Part shown: positions 43,438 to 55,408 of the stretch, piece by piece
Layout of the letters: every line of letters begins with the position of its first letter
Numbering within the stretch: position 1 is the first letter of the stretch
Source of the DNA: Watersipora subatra
Lineage: Eukaryota; Bryozoa; Gymnolaemata; Cheilostomatida; Watersiporidae
Length of the DNA: 64,000 nt
Assembly (NCBI RefSeq): GCF_963576615.1
Contig: NC_088715.1
Coordinates: forward strand, 58,029,302-58,093,301
Direction of reading: 5' to 3'
Translations under genes and position numbers: made by a program
Notes under the pieces: model-generated
The model's input: the letters and a program-made list of their open reading frames with translations, nothing else
What the model was told of the DNA's origin: nothing
Database searches by the model: none

Positions 43438-44365
43438 ATGAAGCCATGGAAATCTGTCAAAAAGGTAGTGTTCACCTACACAAAGTCTTATCCAATCGCG
43501 AAAAAGTGGTAGGAGCCTTTCCCAAATCTGAACATGCCTGCTCTCTCCAAGAACTCAATCTCATTTCTGATGTTCTACCTACAGAAAGAACTTTGGGTAT
43601 GTTGTGGGTCTCAAACCAAGACTGCTTCAAATACCAAGTTAACATGGCTAACAAACTAAACACTAGAAGGGATGTTTTGTCAAATGTTGCTTCGGTGTTT
43701 AATCCAGTTGGACTTCTCACCAGTTATTTTTCAAGGCAAGGCTATTCTTTAGGATATATGTCATGAAAAACTGGATTTGGACGACCCACTACATTCCTTA
43801 ATTATTAGTCAATGGACAGCCTGGAAAAAGAATCTTGAATATATTGACCAAGTATCTATACCCAGATGTTACAAGCCAGCTTTTTTTGGTAAACCAGTCA
43901 AATCAGAACTTCATACGTTCGGCGATGCAAGTACCAAAGGATATGGTCAATGCACATATTTCAAACTGGTCAATTCAGCCAATCAGGTCCACACCACGCA
44001 AGTCAGAAGCAAGGCTCGAGTCACACCTGTTCAATCTATAACAGTGCCACGACGAGAGCTTCAAAGCCGCACGTGACGCTGTTGAGCTCTGCCAGAAAGT
44101 AGAAAAGGAATTGCAACTGCATAATGCTGACAAGTTTTATTACACAGACTCTGAGGTGGTTCTAGGCTACATCAAGAATACCGAAGCTAGATACCACACT
44201 TATGTAGCTAACAGAATCGATCAGATCCATGATGGTAGTGATCCAAACAAGTGGTTTCATGTTCCAACAGATCTAAACCCAACCGATCATGCCTCAAGAG
44301 GTTTGTCTCCCAAACAACTTCTATCTCCTACTTGCCAATGGTTTACAGAACCAAACTTCCTTTAA
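43434..44365 (+). pseudogene. BEL-2 RT end and RNase H
   Basis: The frames 43434-43766, 43777-44076 and 44111-44365 give RT-end (PTERTLGMLWVSN) and RNase H blocks (LHTFGDASTKGYGQCTYF, SITVPRRELQ, FYYTDSEVVLGYI, WFHVPTDLNPTDHASRG). Broken by shifts near 43770 and 44080. Confidence 0.85.
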
Positions 44366-44431
44366 AATGAGCCTGCAACTATTCCTTCACAGCCTAGGTT
44401 TCAGATCTCAGCTAGTGATGCAGAAGTCGAG

Positions 44432-45905
44432 GTGTCATTAGCAATTCAGAGCAGCTGCGCTTCTATTGATGAGCGCATATCCATCTTCTCCAAGCTAAAC
44501 AGAGCAGTGGCTGTAATTTCTAGGATTCCAAGTTTTTCCCCTCACTACAAAGCTTATAGCCAAACATATTGCAAACAACAGGCAATTAATGCAATGATCA
44601 AAACTATTCAACTAGAACACTTTACAGAAGAAGTCCACAAGTTGAAAAGCTCAAAATCTGTAAATGCAAACAGCTAAATTGCCAGACTGGAACTTTCTTG
44701 ATGAGCATGGTTTCCTTAGGGTAGGAGGAAGGTTGCAGTCTAGTGAGTTACTAACCTTTGAGGAAAAGCATCCTCTTCTATTACCAAAAAAAGAGTCACC
44801 TAACTCGATTGATGATAAATAACTTTCACCATGACACAGCTCACCTAGGTGCAGAGCACACTTTAGCCCGGCTTCATACAAATGGCTTTTGAATTCTTGG
44901 TGGGAAATCTAGCACTTCATCTAGAATTCGTGACTGTGTCGTATGCAAGAAAATACGGGAACGTTCACATATCCCTCAAATGGCAACATTGCTTTCTGTC
45001 CGGGTGAACGAGTCTCCTCCTTTTACACAATGTGGCCTGGACTGCCTTGGACCATTCATTGCCAAGGATGGGCAAAAAGGGAACAAAAGTGTTGTGAATT
45101 GATTGTCACCTGCATGGCTTCAAAAACAGTGCACATTGAACTGCTGGATGATATGTCAACTGACAGTTTCATAAATGCTGTAGGTCCAAAAGGGTCCAAT
45201 AAGCAGCATACAGTCTGATCAAAGCACCAATTTTTTTGGTTCATCTAAACAGCTGCAAGCTGACGTAAAAAATGTCATGAAAATAGATATGAAATTCAAT
45301 CCCCTCGCACTTTAGCAACATGGGAGGAGTATGGGAGCACCAAATACATTCAATTAGAAATATCCTAAAGGGACTTGGGTTCAGATATAGTGAAAGGCTA
45401 TCAACATCTGTACTCAGAACTAAATTCTATGAAATTATGGCTATCATAAATAGCAGGCCATTAACTACAGTCACAGAAGATGGTCTCCTATTGTCACCAA
45501 ATATGCCTCTCACCATGAAGTCAGATGTTGTTCTTACCCCGCCAAGCACATTTTCAGAGGCTGATGTTTACTCTCATAGACACTGGCGAGCTGTTCAGCA
45601 AATAGTCAATGAGTTTTGGCAACGCTGGCAGAAAAACTATCTATTAGGTTTTGCAATAACGCCAAAAGTGGACCTGCAAGAAAACACAGGTACAAGTAGA
45701 GAACATAGTTATTATGTGTGATGATGATACCCCACGAAATGCTTGGAAAATGGCACGCGTTGTCAAACGCTTCAATTCCCATGATGATCAAGTACGGTTA
45801 GTCAGACTTCTTGTTGGTAACAATCAATATCTAAAGAATAGTATTCACAGGCAATACTTGATCAGACCAGTGTCGAAATTGGTGGTGTTAGTAGGACATG
45901 GCTAA
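44432..45905 (+). pseudogene. BEL-2 integrase
   Basis: The segment begins with the linker ISRIPSFSPHYKA. The zinc part is decayed (44780-44960). The core has LDCLGPF (first Asp, about 45037), TVHIELLDDMSTDSFINA, SDQSTNF (second Asp, about 45217) and NMGGVWEHQIHSIRN (Glu, about 45335). All three catalytic residues are present but in separate frames. The C-terminal part runs to about 45905. Confidence 0.82.
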
Positions 45906-45938
45906 AAAATGTGAAATTAGAGGAATGTCAGGTAGGAG

Positions 45939-46126
45939 TGTAAGGTTCAATAGGCTATACTTTCACTGCTCTGACCTGGCACGCAATCATTTTGTAATTA
46001 ACTGTTTTTGTCATAAGCTTTGGTGACCCCATAGCTGTTTATTGCTCTATGATAGCCTATGATACCACTAACCCAACAGGTATTCACACTGGTTGTTCAT
46101 TCATTCTTTAGGCAACAGGAGAGCTG
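45939..46126 (+). repeat. BEL-2 3' LTR (matched part)
   Basis: Counterpart of 38933-39123, beginning tgtaaggttcaataggctat directly after the purine stretch ggtaggag. Confidence 0.75.
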
Positions 46127-46574
46127 GTACCATGTAGGATTTACATATCTCTACAACAAACTTTTATATATTACACTATTATACCTAGCTCTTGTTGATT
46201 ATATGCCTTACATAATCAAACAGCTACACATTTACTCGCATTAATTCAGAGGCAACTACAAGAAGACATTCATTCATATTATATAACTTTTTCCCAGAGA
46301 GTCAAACAAGGTATTGTTTTTATTCTGTTTATTATTCAGTATTATTCATTGCTATGTTTCATGTATTGCTTGTCAAACTACAAACAACATTGTTAGTAAT
46401 TTTATACTATATTATGTATGCATATCAATTATAGCCTTTCATTATTCTATAGAACTTAGTATCTCACATAATAAGCATTTTATTGTAGTTTTTACGATGC
46501 TTATCAATACAAAACAAGTAAAAGCATCAGTTGAATTTTTCACAATCTGGGCTAAAGCAGTTTACATAACATAT
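46127..46574. other. AT-rich stretch, probably diverged LTR or spacer
   Basis: No coding or clear repeat is visible. It may be the remainder of the BEL-2 3' LTR, since a full LTR there would be expected to be longer than the 190 bp that still match. Confidence 0.4.
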
Positions 46575-46719
46575 GTTTGATTTACTGCAGAATACCAGAA
46601 CAACCAAAATAGGCATAACCAAGTAAACTTTGTATTCACCAGAACACCTGCTGAAATAATCTGAAAGCTTTCACCCTTTTAGATCGTACAGTATCGTATC
46701 AACATCTGGCTGCACCACA
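46575..46719 (-). repeat. Inverted LTR fragment of the gypsy-3 family
   Basis: Read on the minus strand, it starts tgtggtgcagccagatgttg, continues 'gatacgata', 'gatctaaaagg' and reaches 'ttctggtattctgca'. These match the gypsy-3 3' LTR (50195-50340) in order, but that LTR is on the + strand. It is therefore not the 5' LTR of gypsy-3 in normal orientation. Confidence 0.75.
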
Positions 46720-47378
46720 GTTTTAAACAGCATTTGTGTTTATAAAAACTAAAAGCATTGTGTGGCAGATATGAAACAGCTCAAGCAGCCTCTTCTATTC
46801 TCAAAAAGACTAATGCAGACCCTGTGTCGATAGTCAATTTAGTTGGGGATCAATAAAAGAGTAAAAATATTAGAGAGGAAAGGAGTATAGATCGAGACGA
46901 AAAAAATAGTAAAGAATTCAGTTATAGACATTATAGGAAATCAAGAAAAAGACAGAAGTAAAGGCTGTTGGACATGTGAAAGAGTTGCACATGACTACAA
47001 AATTTGCAACAAATTGGAGAAAAGAAAATAAAAACCGACATATTACAAGAATGCTATGTTTGCGGGAAGATGACTCACTTGGCCAAAGACTATCTACAAC
47101 GATTAAGCAAAAGAGAGAAAATGACAATGAAAGCCATCGCAGTGACAGTCATGGAGCGATTGAGATAGATAATCTTTATGACTAGGAAAAAGCAAACTAC
47201 AAGAATTCAAAATAAACCTGAAATCTGAAAGAACTATAAAGTTCATAGTTGATACAGCAGCTGATGTGACAGTAATTACTGTAAAAACAACATGCAATCT
47301 TGGTTTAGAATTGACCGCTACTAAAAAGAAAATCTAAAAGAGTGGATGGCAATTTCTTGGCTATAAAATACAAAAAAT

Positions 47379-48426
47379 ATGCTGTTACTACTGTGGGGAC
47401 AAATGATTCGAGGCAAAGCATATGTGCTGAACAATGTCCAAAATAATCTATTGGACAAGCCTGAGATTAGAGACTTCGAACTACTGAAAACAGTGAAAAG
47501 CATAAGCAAGAAAATAGAGAAATATCTAAAGTTATTTCAAAAACTTGGTGTATTACCTGATGTATTCAAGATCAATATAGAGAATAATGCTATTCCATTG
47601 TGCTTAAAAGTCTTGAGGCAATTTTTCATTAACTTGAGCGATTTAAGATGAATTGGAGAAGAAGGCAAACCTAAGTGTCACTGAAATGAGACAATGGAGA
47701 AACCCCCTACCTAGTGTTCAGGTATGGTGGTTGCACCCAAAAATGGAAAAGTGAGAATTCGTGTAGATTTAACCTAACTGAATAAGAGAACTTTGAGAGA
47801 AACATCCTTCGCCACATTCAGAAAACACACTTCCTTTCGTTAGAAAGGAGCAGATTCTTCAAAAAGATGGCTGCCAACTCGTAGTTTTGGCATACTATTC
47901 TAGGAAATTTCCAGCATTTATTACATCATTTGGAAAATATTAATATAAAAAGACGCCCTTTGGAATGTCAGTAGCTTCTGAATTTTTTTAGAGGCAAATG
48001 AACCAGATCTTGAAAGGCTTACCTGGTGTAGTGCATGTGATGGATGGCATTTTGGTTATAGAGAAAAACGAACAAGAAATCCAAGTTCCAAAATTAGCTA
48101 AAGTATTACAAAGATTAAAGAAGGCTGGTTTGACACCCAACAGAGACAAATGTTTTCATGGAGTTCAGGAAATAAAGTTTCTTGGACACGTGTTACATCA
48201 GATGGGTATCAGAATAGCTCATGAGAAAGAGAGAACAATGAAAGAAATACCAGCTCCTACTTGTCAAAAAGAACTACAGAGATTCTTGGCTATGGTCGAT
48301 TACTTGAGCAAATCTAGCCCACTTCTGTTTGAAGCAGCAACATCGTTAAAAGAACTTGACAACAAAGGTCAAGCGTGGGTGTGGGTGACATACACCAACA
48401 AAGTTTTGACAGTATATCAATATTAA
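47379..48426 (+). pseudogene. Gypsy-3 reverse transcriptase
   Basis: The entry is at 47379-47651 (LFQKLGVLPDVFKI). Then come the decayed fingers and palm (VVAPKNGKVRIRVDL, about 47725) and an open stretch 47998-48426. The catalytic box there reads HVMDGILVIEK, where the usual Y-x-D-D is altered to V-M-D-G. It continues KFLGHVLHQMGI and FLAMVDYLSK. Confidence 0.8.
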
Positions 48427-48429
48427 TGA

Positions 48430-48830
48430 GAGACGTAGAGTGACAGCTGATGGTCAGTTGCCACACCTTAAGAGCAGTGCAGCTACAGAACTGAGGGGAT
48501 TCAGTGAAAACCTGTAGCCTATGTATTTCGCAAGCTCACAAATGCAGAAAATCGTTACGGTAAATTTAAAAATGAGTACTTTCTGTCACACATGCGTGCA
48601 AACAGTTCAATTTTTGTCTAGTAGGCTGACAATTTGAAATCGAAACAGACCATAAACCTCTTATTTCATTGTTGGGAGTAAAGATTTTTTGAGCTCCCAA
48701 TCAGAATGCCGAAGTTCAAGATGAGACTGATGAGATACAGCTACAATATATTTTATACCCTTGATAGCACGATGTTCATAGCAGACCTGTTATCGCAGCC
48801 TCTTACTTTACAAAAGCTAAAATAGAGTGG
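48430..48830 (+). pseudogene. Gypsy-3 RNase H
   Basis: Blocks PVAYVFRKLTNAENRYG and IETDHKPLISLLGVK are visible in shifted frames, with stops between them. The first catalytic region is very degraded. Confidence 0.65.
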
Positions 48831-49620
48831 AGATGCATTTACAAACCTTATTTCTGGCAGGGAGCGATACATTATTGGAAAAGATTAGACAGCAGGGAAA
48901 AGTGGACATGGAACAGTGAAAGCTATAAAAAGAGTTGACCAAAACAAGTGAGTGGGAGTTAGAAAAGATAACCGGAAATGCTGATCTACTGAGCAAAAAA
49001 GATGGTTTGGTCATGACGAATTCTAGATTGTTCATCCCGAAAGCTATGAGGAGAAAAATGTTGAATCGACTACAAGCAGGCCACCAAAAGTATGGTGAAG
49101 ACATATAGGAAATGTCAATATTTAGTCTGGTAGCCAACCATAAGGAAAAAATTACCAATATGGAGAAATAATGACCTGAATATACCAAATTCAGAACAAC
49201 GCAAAGTTTTTTCCTTCAACAAATTGAATTACCAGATAGGTCCTGAACTTACCTTGCTTCAGATCTATTCGATTTTGAGGGACAGAATTGTGCTCTGTTT
49301 GATGACTATTATTCTAGGTGAATAGAAGTACTGAAAATAAAACAGGACAAACAAGTGGAGAGTTAGTGAAGAAGTTCAGAGGCTTTATTGCAAAATTTAA
49401 AGCTTTGAAAATTCACACTGACTATGGTCCATGTTACGTTTCATTAGAATGGTGGAAGCTGATTGAAGAATGTAACATAATTTATGTTACAAACAGCCCA
49501 CATCATTATGAGGCAAATGGTTTGAAGAGAGATATATTGGAACAGTGTAGGGTCTATGGAATAAGGGAAGAGATAAAAACGGTGCCTGTTAGCATACAGG
49601 CCTACACCACAGGAAAGTAA
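48831..49620 (+). pseudogene. Gypsy-3 integrase
   Basis: The open part at 49318-49620 has KIHTDYGPCYVSLEWWKL (second Asp region) and TNSPHHYEANGLKRDI, where the Glu of the triad is not kept after N-G. The zinc part and first Asp lie in broken frames upstream. Confidence 0.7.
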
Positions 49621-50194
49621 TTGCAGATCTGATGAACTGTTCTTGGGTCAGTTTTTCTGAAAGACGACTACCAATTCAACACTGCCATGAAATGGATACC
49701 AAAAAGTTTAGGAGAATAAACTAAATTTTGGAGATTACACAGAAAGAGAATTGTGACAGAGCAAAGGAGCTAAAGAGGCTAGTGCATTGAAAGAGGGTAA
49801 ATTAGTTTGGATCAAAGTACGCCATGAAGATGAAGGAAAAAAAATTACATGCAAAGCAGAGAAGCCAGATAGCTATTGGGTTAAGACAGACAAAAGGCTT
49901 ATCAGGACAAGAAAACATCTTAGACCCAGAAGATGACCAAGCAACTAAAGCTGTCTGTAAACAATTCAATAACAAGGAACGACGAAAGAGACTACCAAAA
50001 AGGCACGCAACCTCCCAACTTTAGAATTGAAAAAAACACCAAGAACCTGATTTTGTTTAACATTAGAGCATAATAGTACTTCAAATAACTATCTTGAGTT
50101 ACACAAAAATATATAAAAAGGAAAAGGAGAATAATAAAGAAAGACATTAGAAAAGACTGAAATAAGAAAGAGCTTTGAAGGAAAGAAGGGAGGA

Positions 50195-50340
50195 TGTGAT
50201 GCAGCCAGATGTTGATACGATACGATCTAAAAAGGTAAAGACTCAGGATATCTTAGCAGACATTCTAGCGCGTAAAAAGTTCAGTTAATTACACCCTATT
50301 TTTAGTGTTTTGGTATTCTGCATGAGATCAGACATATGTA
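50195..50340 (+). repeat. Gypsy-3 3' LTR
   Basis: It starts tgtgatgcagccagatgttg after the purine tract. It pairs, inverted, with 46575-46719. Its outer end is set by where that similarity stops. Confidence 0.65.
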
Positions 50341-50869
50341 ATGTTCTCTATAGCTAATGAAATATGAGGCCTACACTACAGAAACCAGTGTAGATCAAAT
50401 ATTTGACGAGTCTGAACGAAATACGACAACTGCAGCTTCGACAATCATAGACACGAAACCTGGCCAGCTAGATATCAATGCTGTAGAAAGAAGTGGCATT
50501 TCAAATCAATATGTGGATGGTGGTTAAAGCTGTTGCCAGAGATGTTGCCAGGTTTGAAGCTGATATGATTGTTGGATATGTTACGACTAGTCGTAGAACA
50601 CTGATTTTGTTGCATGGTCATTAGGTACTCGTGTGCTAGCTTTATGCAATCACTACTAATGTGCTAGTTTTATTATGCAATCATTAGCAGCACTACCAGA
50701 ATATCACTCTGCTGCTGTTCACTTGGAGTTCAGTTCACCTCATCCCTGATTGTATGAAATATGAGCACAACGAGAAACTAGGTGCTCAGATATTGTATCT
50801 GAGCACAGATCTGCATACAGTATCTGTGATACTATATGGGAAACTAGGTTTTCGAGTTATTTGTATACC
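50341..50869. other. Spacer, unassigned
   Basis: No feature is supported. A short frame near 50357 (DQIFDESERNTTTAASTI) is unrecognised. The start of the copia gag, and a 5' copia LTR, could not be found here, so the copia element is probably 5' truncated. Confidence 0.4.
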
Positions 50870-50889
50870 CATGGCAAAGAATTGCGAAA

Positions 50890-51700
50890 AGCCATCTTGT
50901 CAAAAGAGGATGAAATAGATGATGATGAGGTAGATGATGATGAAGATTTTGATGAGAAAAATACACGTTTCTATGCTGAGTTAGCACAGGTACTGGATGA
51001 AAGATAATTACAGTTGATTATGAATGATGCATCAAGTGACAGAAGAAATGCACTATAAATACTCAGAGCTACATGTCATACATGTCAACTGAGAAACCAT
51101 AGATGTTAACATTATATAAACAGCTTACTACTATTAATCTGATGGAGAATGAAGGCATTGTTGATTATGCCATTAGAGCTGAAAAGGCCAGCACTGGCCT
51201 CAGAGCTACAGAAGAAAACATCAACGATAACCTAGTCATAGCTAAGCTGCTGAAAGGTCTGCCGGAATCCTACAAAATCTTTTGTTGTTGTTCACATTCA
51301 GCTAGATAGCTGTAACACATTGGCAGAATTCAAAGCAGCCATTGTGAACTACGCAAACACAGAGGCTGTACGAGTTACACAATCAGCTGGTGCTATGGCT
51401 GCAAAGGCCAGGACATAACCTTACGACAACAACCAACAACAGAATAATAGTAACACTAGGCAACAACAACAGCAGCAATGTACAGCCTGTGGCAAAGAGA
51501 ATCACGCATCTCATCAATGCCGTGATAGACATAAATATAAGTGTACATATTGTAATAACCAGGGACATACAGGATCGGTATGCTTTAAGAAAAAGAAGGA
51601 CAACAAACAAAACTTCACAAACCAGACTACCACTACAAAGGCCGCTAGATTTGAAACACCGGAAGATTATTCCTACGTATTTATGCTAACTACAGATGAA
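50890..51700 (+). pseudogene. Copia gag
   Basis: Segments FYAELAQVLDE and LQLIMNDASSD (about 50970-51040), then LYKQLTTINLMENEGIVDYA and IAKLLKGLPESYK (51103-51309). Two CCHC knuckles follow at 51477-51590: CTACGKENHASHQC and CTYCNNQGHTGSVC, both complete. Confidence 0.82.
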
Positions 51701-52860
51701 CACAACATTGATAAAAAGAGTCTGATAGTTGATTGCGGAGCGAAAAGTCACATAGTGAATGGCTGATGGGAAAAAATAAAAAATATGATACAAGGTCGAG
51801 AAAGAGCAATGTATTCACTACATGAGACAGATGGGTCAGTAAAAGAAATAATATTGAGTGATGCATTGTTTGCCCCATCCTTCCCTACCAGTTTGTTTTC
51901 AGTGCGAGCTGCAGTCGACAAAGGAGCTACTGTCACATTTGAACAACAGACAGTGAAGTTTGTAACCACTAACTGTACACAATTCATACTACAGAAGCAA
52001 GGTCAGCTGTACTATCTACCTACACATGCCAATGATAATAAAAATCAGGTTAATGTAACATGTACACTAACTGACTGGCGTAAAACTCTAGGGCATATGA
52101 ACCACGAATATGTATTACAGTTACGATCAGTAACAAAAGGGATGGCAATATCACAAACTAGCGACAGACTGCACAACCTTCAAAAAAAAAAATGACTAAA
52201 TTACTAAAGAGCAACAATGAACAACCCATTAAAGCTACAAAACCATTTCAAAGAATACACAGAAATCTCTGTGGACCTATCGATCCTACATCACAAGCTG
52301 GACACAGGTATGTGATTAGTTTTATCAATGAGTACTGAAGTATGATGTTCATCTATTGCCTACGATCTAAAAGTAATGCCGTATAGGGCTTAAAATGTTT
52401 TCTTGCAGATAGAGCACTCATAGGAACAATAAGCGGACTACACAGTGATGGTGGTAAATACATGTCTAGCGCGTTTCAATCCATACTTCTAGACCATAGC
52501 ATCAAACACTACAACCACCCCTACTCTAGCTATAAAAATGGAAAGGTTAAGAGAGAGAGAGAGAGTGGAGAAGCCTGCTAGATATGGCTAGATGCCTAAT
52601 TTCAGACACTAACCTGCCAAAGAACCTATGGCCATATGCAGTTAAATATTCTGCTTACCTCAGAAATTGGAGCTACCAAAGACGGTTTAACTCTACTGCA
52701 TTTGCGCTATTCACAGGTCATCAACCAGATATGAGACATCTGTATGCTTTTGGTTCACCATGCACGTATTTTGTGAAAAACAAGCAGACGGAGCTTAGTG
52801 CACGTGGATACAGCAGCACATACCTAGGTATTAAGTAAAAGGAAAGGTTACTTTGTGTTA
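51701..52860 (+). pseudogene. Copia protease and integrase
   Basis: The protease loop SLIVDCGAKSHIV has D-C-G in place of D-S/T-G. The linker includes WRKTLGHMNHEYV, the pre-integrase motif. The core shows FQRIHRNLCGPIDP (the first Asp is replaced by Asn), SGLHSDGGKYMSS (second Asp) and a broken third region near 52545, where the frame is lost in an 'agagagaga' run. The tail CLISDTNLPKNLWPYA and SPCTYFVKN follows. Confidence 0.78.
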
Positions 52861-53179
52861 AACACCGCATATAACAGAGTAATCACAACCAGGAATGTAA
52901 CGGTGCACCAAACAAATACAGATGATTATTACATAATGCCAACATACCAAAGTCAGGAGCAGACTGCAGAACACACACAGTTAGATGCCCAAATTGCAGA
53001 TCCACAAAAAATAGAGTCTAATGAAACTCAACAACCTACCATAACATGACCGTGGGGACTAACTAACATTCCACCATATCTTGAGAAAAACTATTACTTA
53101 TCATATACAAAGACTACACATTATGCATATTTTGCCACCACACACATACCGACTACACTCGAAGAAGCAGTGAATTCAC

Positions 53180-54130
53180 CTGAAGCTGCAATGTGGAGAG
53201 TAGCAATGAATATGGAGTTATCTATTCTCGATGAAAACATGAGAAATAGTACAACTCCCACCTAGCCATTCTCAAACAAAAGGCAAATGGGTTTACACCC
53301 TAAAACAAGGAGAAGACGTGAACGATATCAAATACAAGGCAAGCTACGTTGCTTGTGGCTACTCACAAAAGCAAGGACTCGATTATGATGAAACATTCCC
53401 AACCAAAGCCAGATTCACATCAATTTGAGCTTTATTACAAAAAGCAGTGAATGAGCACTTATACGTTCACCAAATGGAAATTAAAGGTGCATATCTCAAC
53501 GCCCCTCTAAAGCCAAGGAGATATATGTTCAACAGCCTTCAGGATATGAGGTGCCCAGCCACAATGACAATCAATTCTAATGTTTATTAAAGAAGTCACT
53601 CTATGGGCTAAAACAAAGTGGACGCAATTGGAACAACACTTTAACAAAATATCTTCTCACTAAAGGATTTACTTATAGCGTAATAGATCCATGTACATAC
53701 ATTAAAACATTTGGAAATGATGAGTACGTTATACTACTATTCTAGGTAGACGATATACTCATTGCAGGTAGAAAGCTCAAAACCATACAGAAGGTTAAAC
53801 AGACACAAACTAAAACCTTCAGAATGGATGATCGAGGGGAACTCAGGTGGTTTCTAGGCATCGACTTTATGAAAACCGATGACCGATTTATAATGAGCCA
53901 GGAACGCTATGTCAAAAAACATGCTTAGTAAGTTCAACATGTCAGATTGCAATCCAGTCAGCAAACACGCTGTACGAGGGCTATCATTACTTAAACCTAA
54001 AGAAGACACAAATGCATCGTACCTATATAGGGAAGCAGTAGGAAGCCTAATATACCTGATGACAAGGACTAGACCAGATATCAGCTGAATCACTTCAAAG
54101 CTTTCACAATTCCTCAGCAACTACGATGAG
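53180..54130 (+). pseudogene. Copia reverse transcriptase
   Basis: Blocks include AMWRVAMNMELSILDENM, KKSLYGLKQSGRNW and the catalytic region. There YVDD reads stop-V-D-D (tag at 53743) inside LLF*VDDILIAGRK, so the motif is cut by a stop at its first residue. GELRWFLGIDFMKTDD follows. Confidence 0.82.
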
Positions 54131-54690
54131 TCACAAATAGCTGCACTCAAACGTGTTTTTAGATATTTGAAAGGAACACAATCATATAGCCTAAAATTTG
54201 TGAAAAGCGAATGCAGCGTGTTGATAGGACATGCCGATGCGGATTGGGCAAACAGTCCTGATGACAGACGTTCTACTACTGGATACCTATTTACTGTCGG
54301 TAGTGGGGCAGGCCCAGTAAGCTGGAACACCAAGAAGCAACCAACTGTTGCTCTGTCCACCTGCGAAGCTGAGTACATGGCTTTAGCAAAGGCAGCAAAG
54401 GAAATGCTTTACCTAAAACAGTTTGTGATGTCTAGAGGAGTACCTCAGCACACACCTAACATTATATGTATTGACAATCAAGGTGCGAGCGCACCTACAT
54501 CACAGACAAAAGCTCAACCTAAATGTTCGAAGCATGTAAACATTAGATACCATTTCGTCAAGGAGCAGACCGAATGAGGATATGAATATGTGTGCTTTAA
54601 TGACAACCTAGCAGATATTTTGGCAAAGCCATTGGGTGCACAAAAACATTGTGAAAGTATACACCGATTTAGGATGGAGAGGTGTTGAAT
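54131..54690 (+). pseudogene. Copia RNase H
   Basis: The stretch 54167-54577 is open: GHADADWANSPDDRRSTTGY, SWNTKKQPTVALSTCEAEYM and CSKHVNIRYHFVKEQ. It ends, after a stop at 54575, with NLADILAKPLGA. All catalytic acidic positions in these blocks appear kept. Confidence 0.87.
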
Positions 54691-55004
54691 GTGCCATCCT
54701 AAATTCGAGTTGTCTGCCCATCCCAGTAGCAACTAAGAGAAGACAATAAATACTTATTTGTTAATTTTATATTTATGTTCTGTGCGTAGCATAGACATGT
54801 GATACTTGCTGTTATTTTGATTACAGATTATAGCCTATGTTTGTTTTTGTAACCGGATATTCTATAAATATGCTCACTATCTTCGTTACGAATAATAGAA
54901 CAACGAGCAATGTTATTTGTTAGTTCACATAATTAATCCGACAATTGAAAATCAATCAAACAACAACATAGCATCATCGAGCAATAACTCAACAATAAAG
55001 ACAT

Positions 55005-55304
55005 TGTTACATTATTATTCAACAACCGGATATCGTATGAACACTAAATAACAAGGCTATCTCCTTATAATAAAAATAGATGTAATCCACCAATCAAGAT
55101 CGTAGACGAACTGTACCTAAACAACAGTACTACTAGAGAGTAGCCGCGTGAACATAAATAAAGGAACTAGATGACTCATATTGCTCACAAACTTAGTACT
55201 TTTTCTGGCTGGCCAGCCCTCTAAGTTTATGTTACCGGCGACCTATGACAATCAACAATACATAATATACCAGGTACAGCGTTTATATCATACTAAAACT
55301 AACA
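55005..55304 (+). repeat. Gypsy-4 5' LTR
   Basis: 300 bp, tgttacattattatt to aaaactaaca. It differs from the 3' LTR at scattered sites and lacks the MITE found there. Confidence 0.93.
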
Positions 55305-55408
55305 TGGTGGCAGCTAAACCATTCTGGAGTGTGAAGGAGTTCTGAATCTGACTGAGTACTTCTACAACATACACTCTACATGAATGGTAAAGAACCTACG
55401 ACGCCTGA

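Larger units (their letters stand above)
38933..46126 (+). mobile_element. BEL-2: decayed BEL/Pao retrotransposon
   Basis: LTR ends recognisable at 38933-39123 and 45939-46126 bracket a second BEL/Pao element 150 bp downstream of BEL-1. It is a different family: its proteins differ from BEL-1 throughout. The gag core, protease, RT with YVDD, RNase H and integrase are all present in order but split into at least ten frames. A purine tract (ggtaggag) precedes the 3' LTR. The LTRs probably extend beyond the matched parts but have diverged. Confidence 0.85.
46850..50340 (+). mobile_element. Gypsy-3: heavily decayed Ty3/gypsy element
   Basis: Remnants in order are a gag zinc knuckle (CYVCGKMTHLAKD, about 47050), protease (FIVDTAADVTVI, about 47240), RT (47400-48420), RNase H (48430-48800), integrase (48830-49620), a polypurine tract (gaaagaagggagga) and a 3' LTR from 50195. 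There are stops and shifts throughout. The expected 5' LTR is missing; only an inverted LTR fragment is present to the left. Confidence 0.75.
50870..55004 (+). mobile_element. Ty1/copia retrotransposon, 5' truncated
   Basis: The domain order gag, protease, integrase, RT, RNase H, with integrase before RT, marks it as Ty1/copia, the only such element here. A purine tract (aggatggagagg) precedes tgttgaatg at 54683, the likely 3' LTR start. No matching 5' LTR is seen. Gypsy-4 inserted at 55005, into or next to the 3' LTR. Coding is broken by many stops. Confidence 0.82.
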
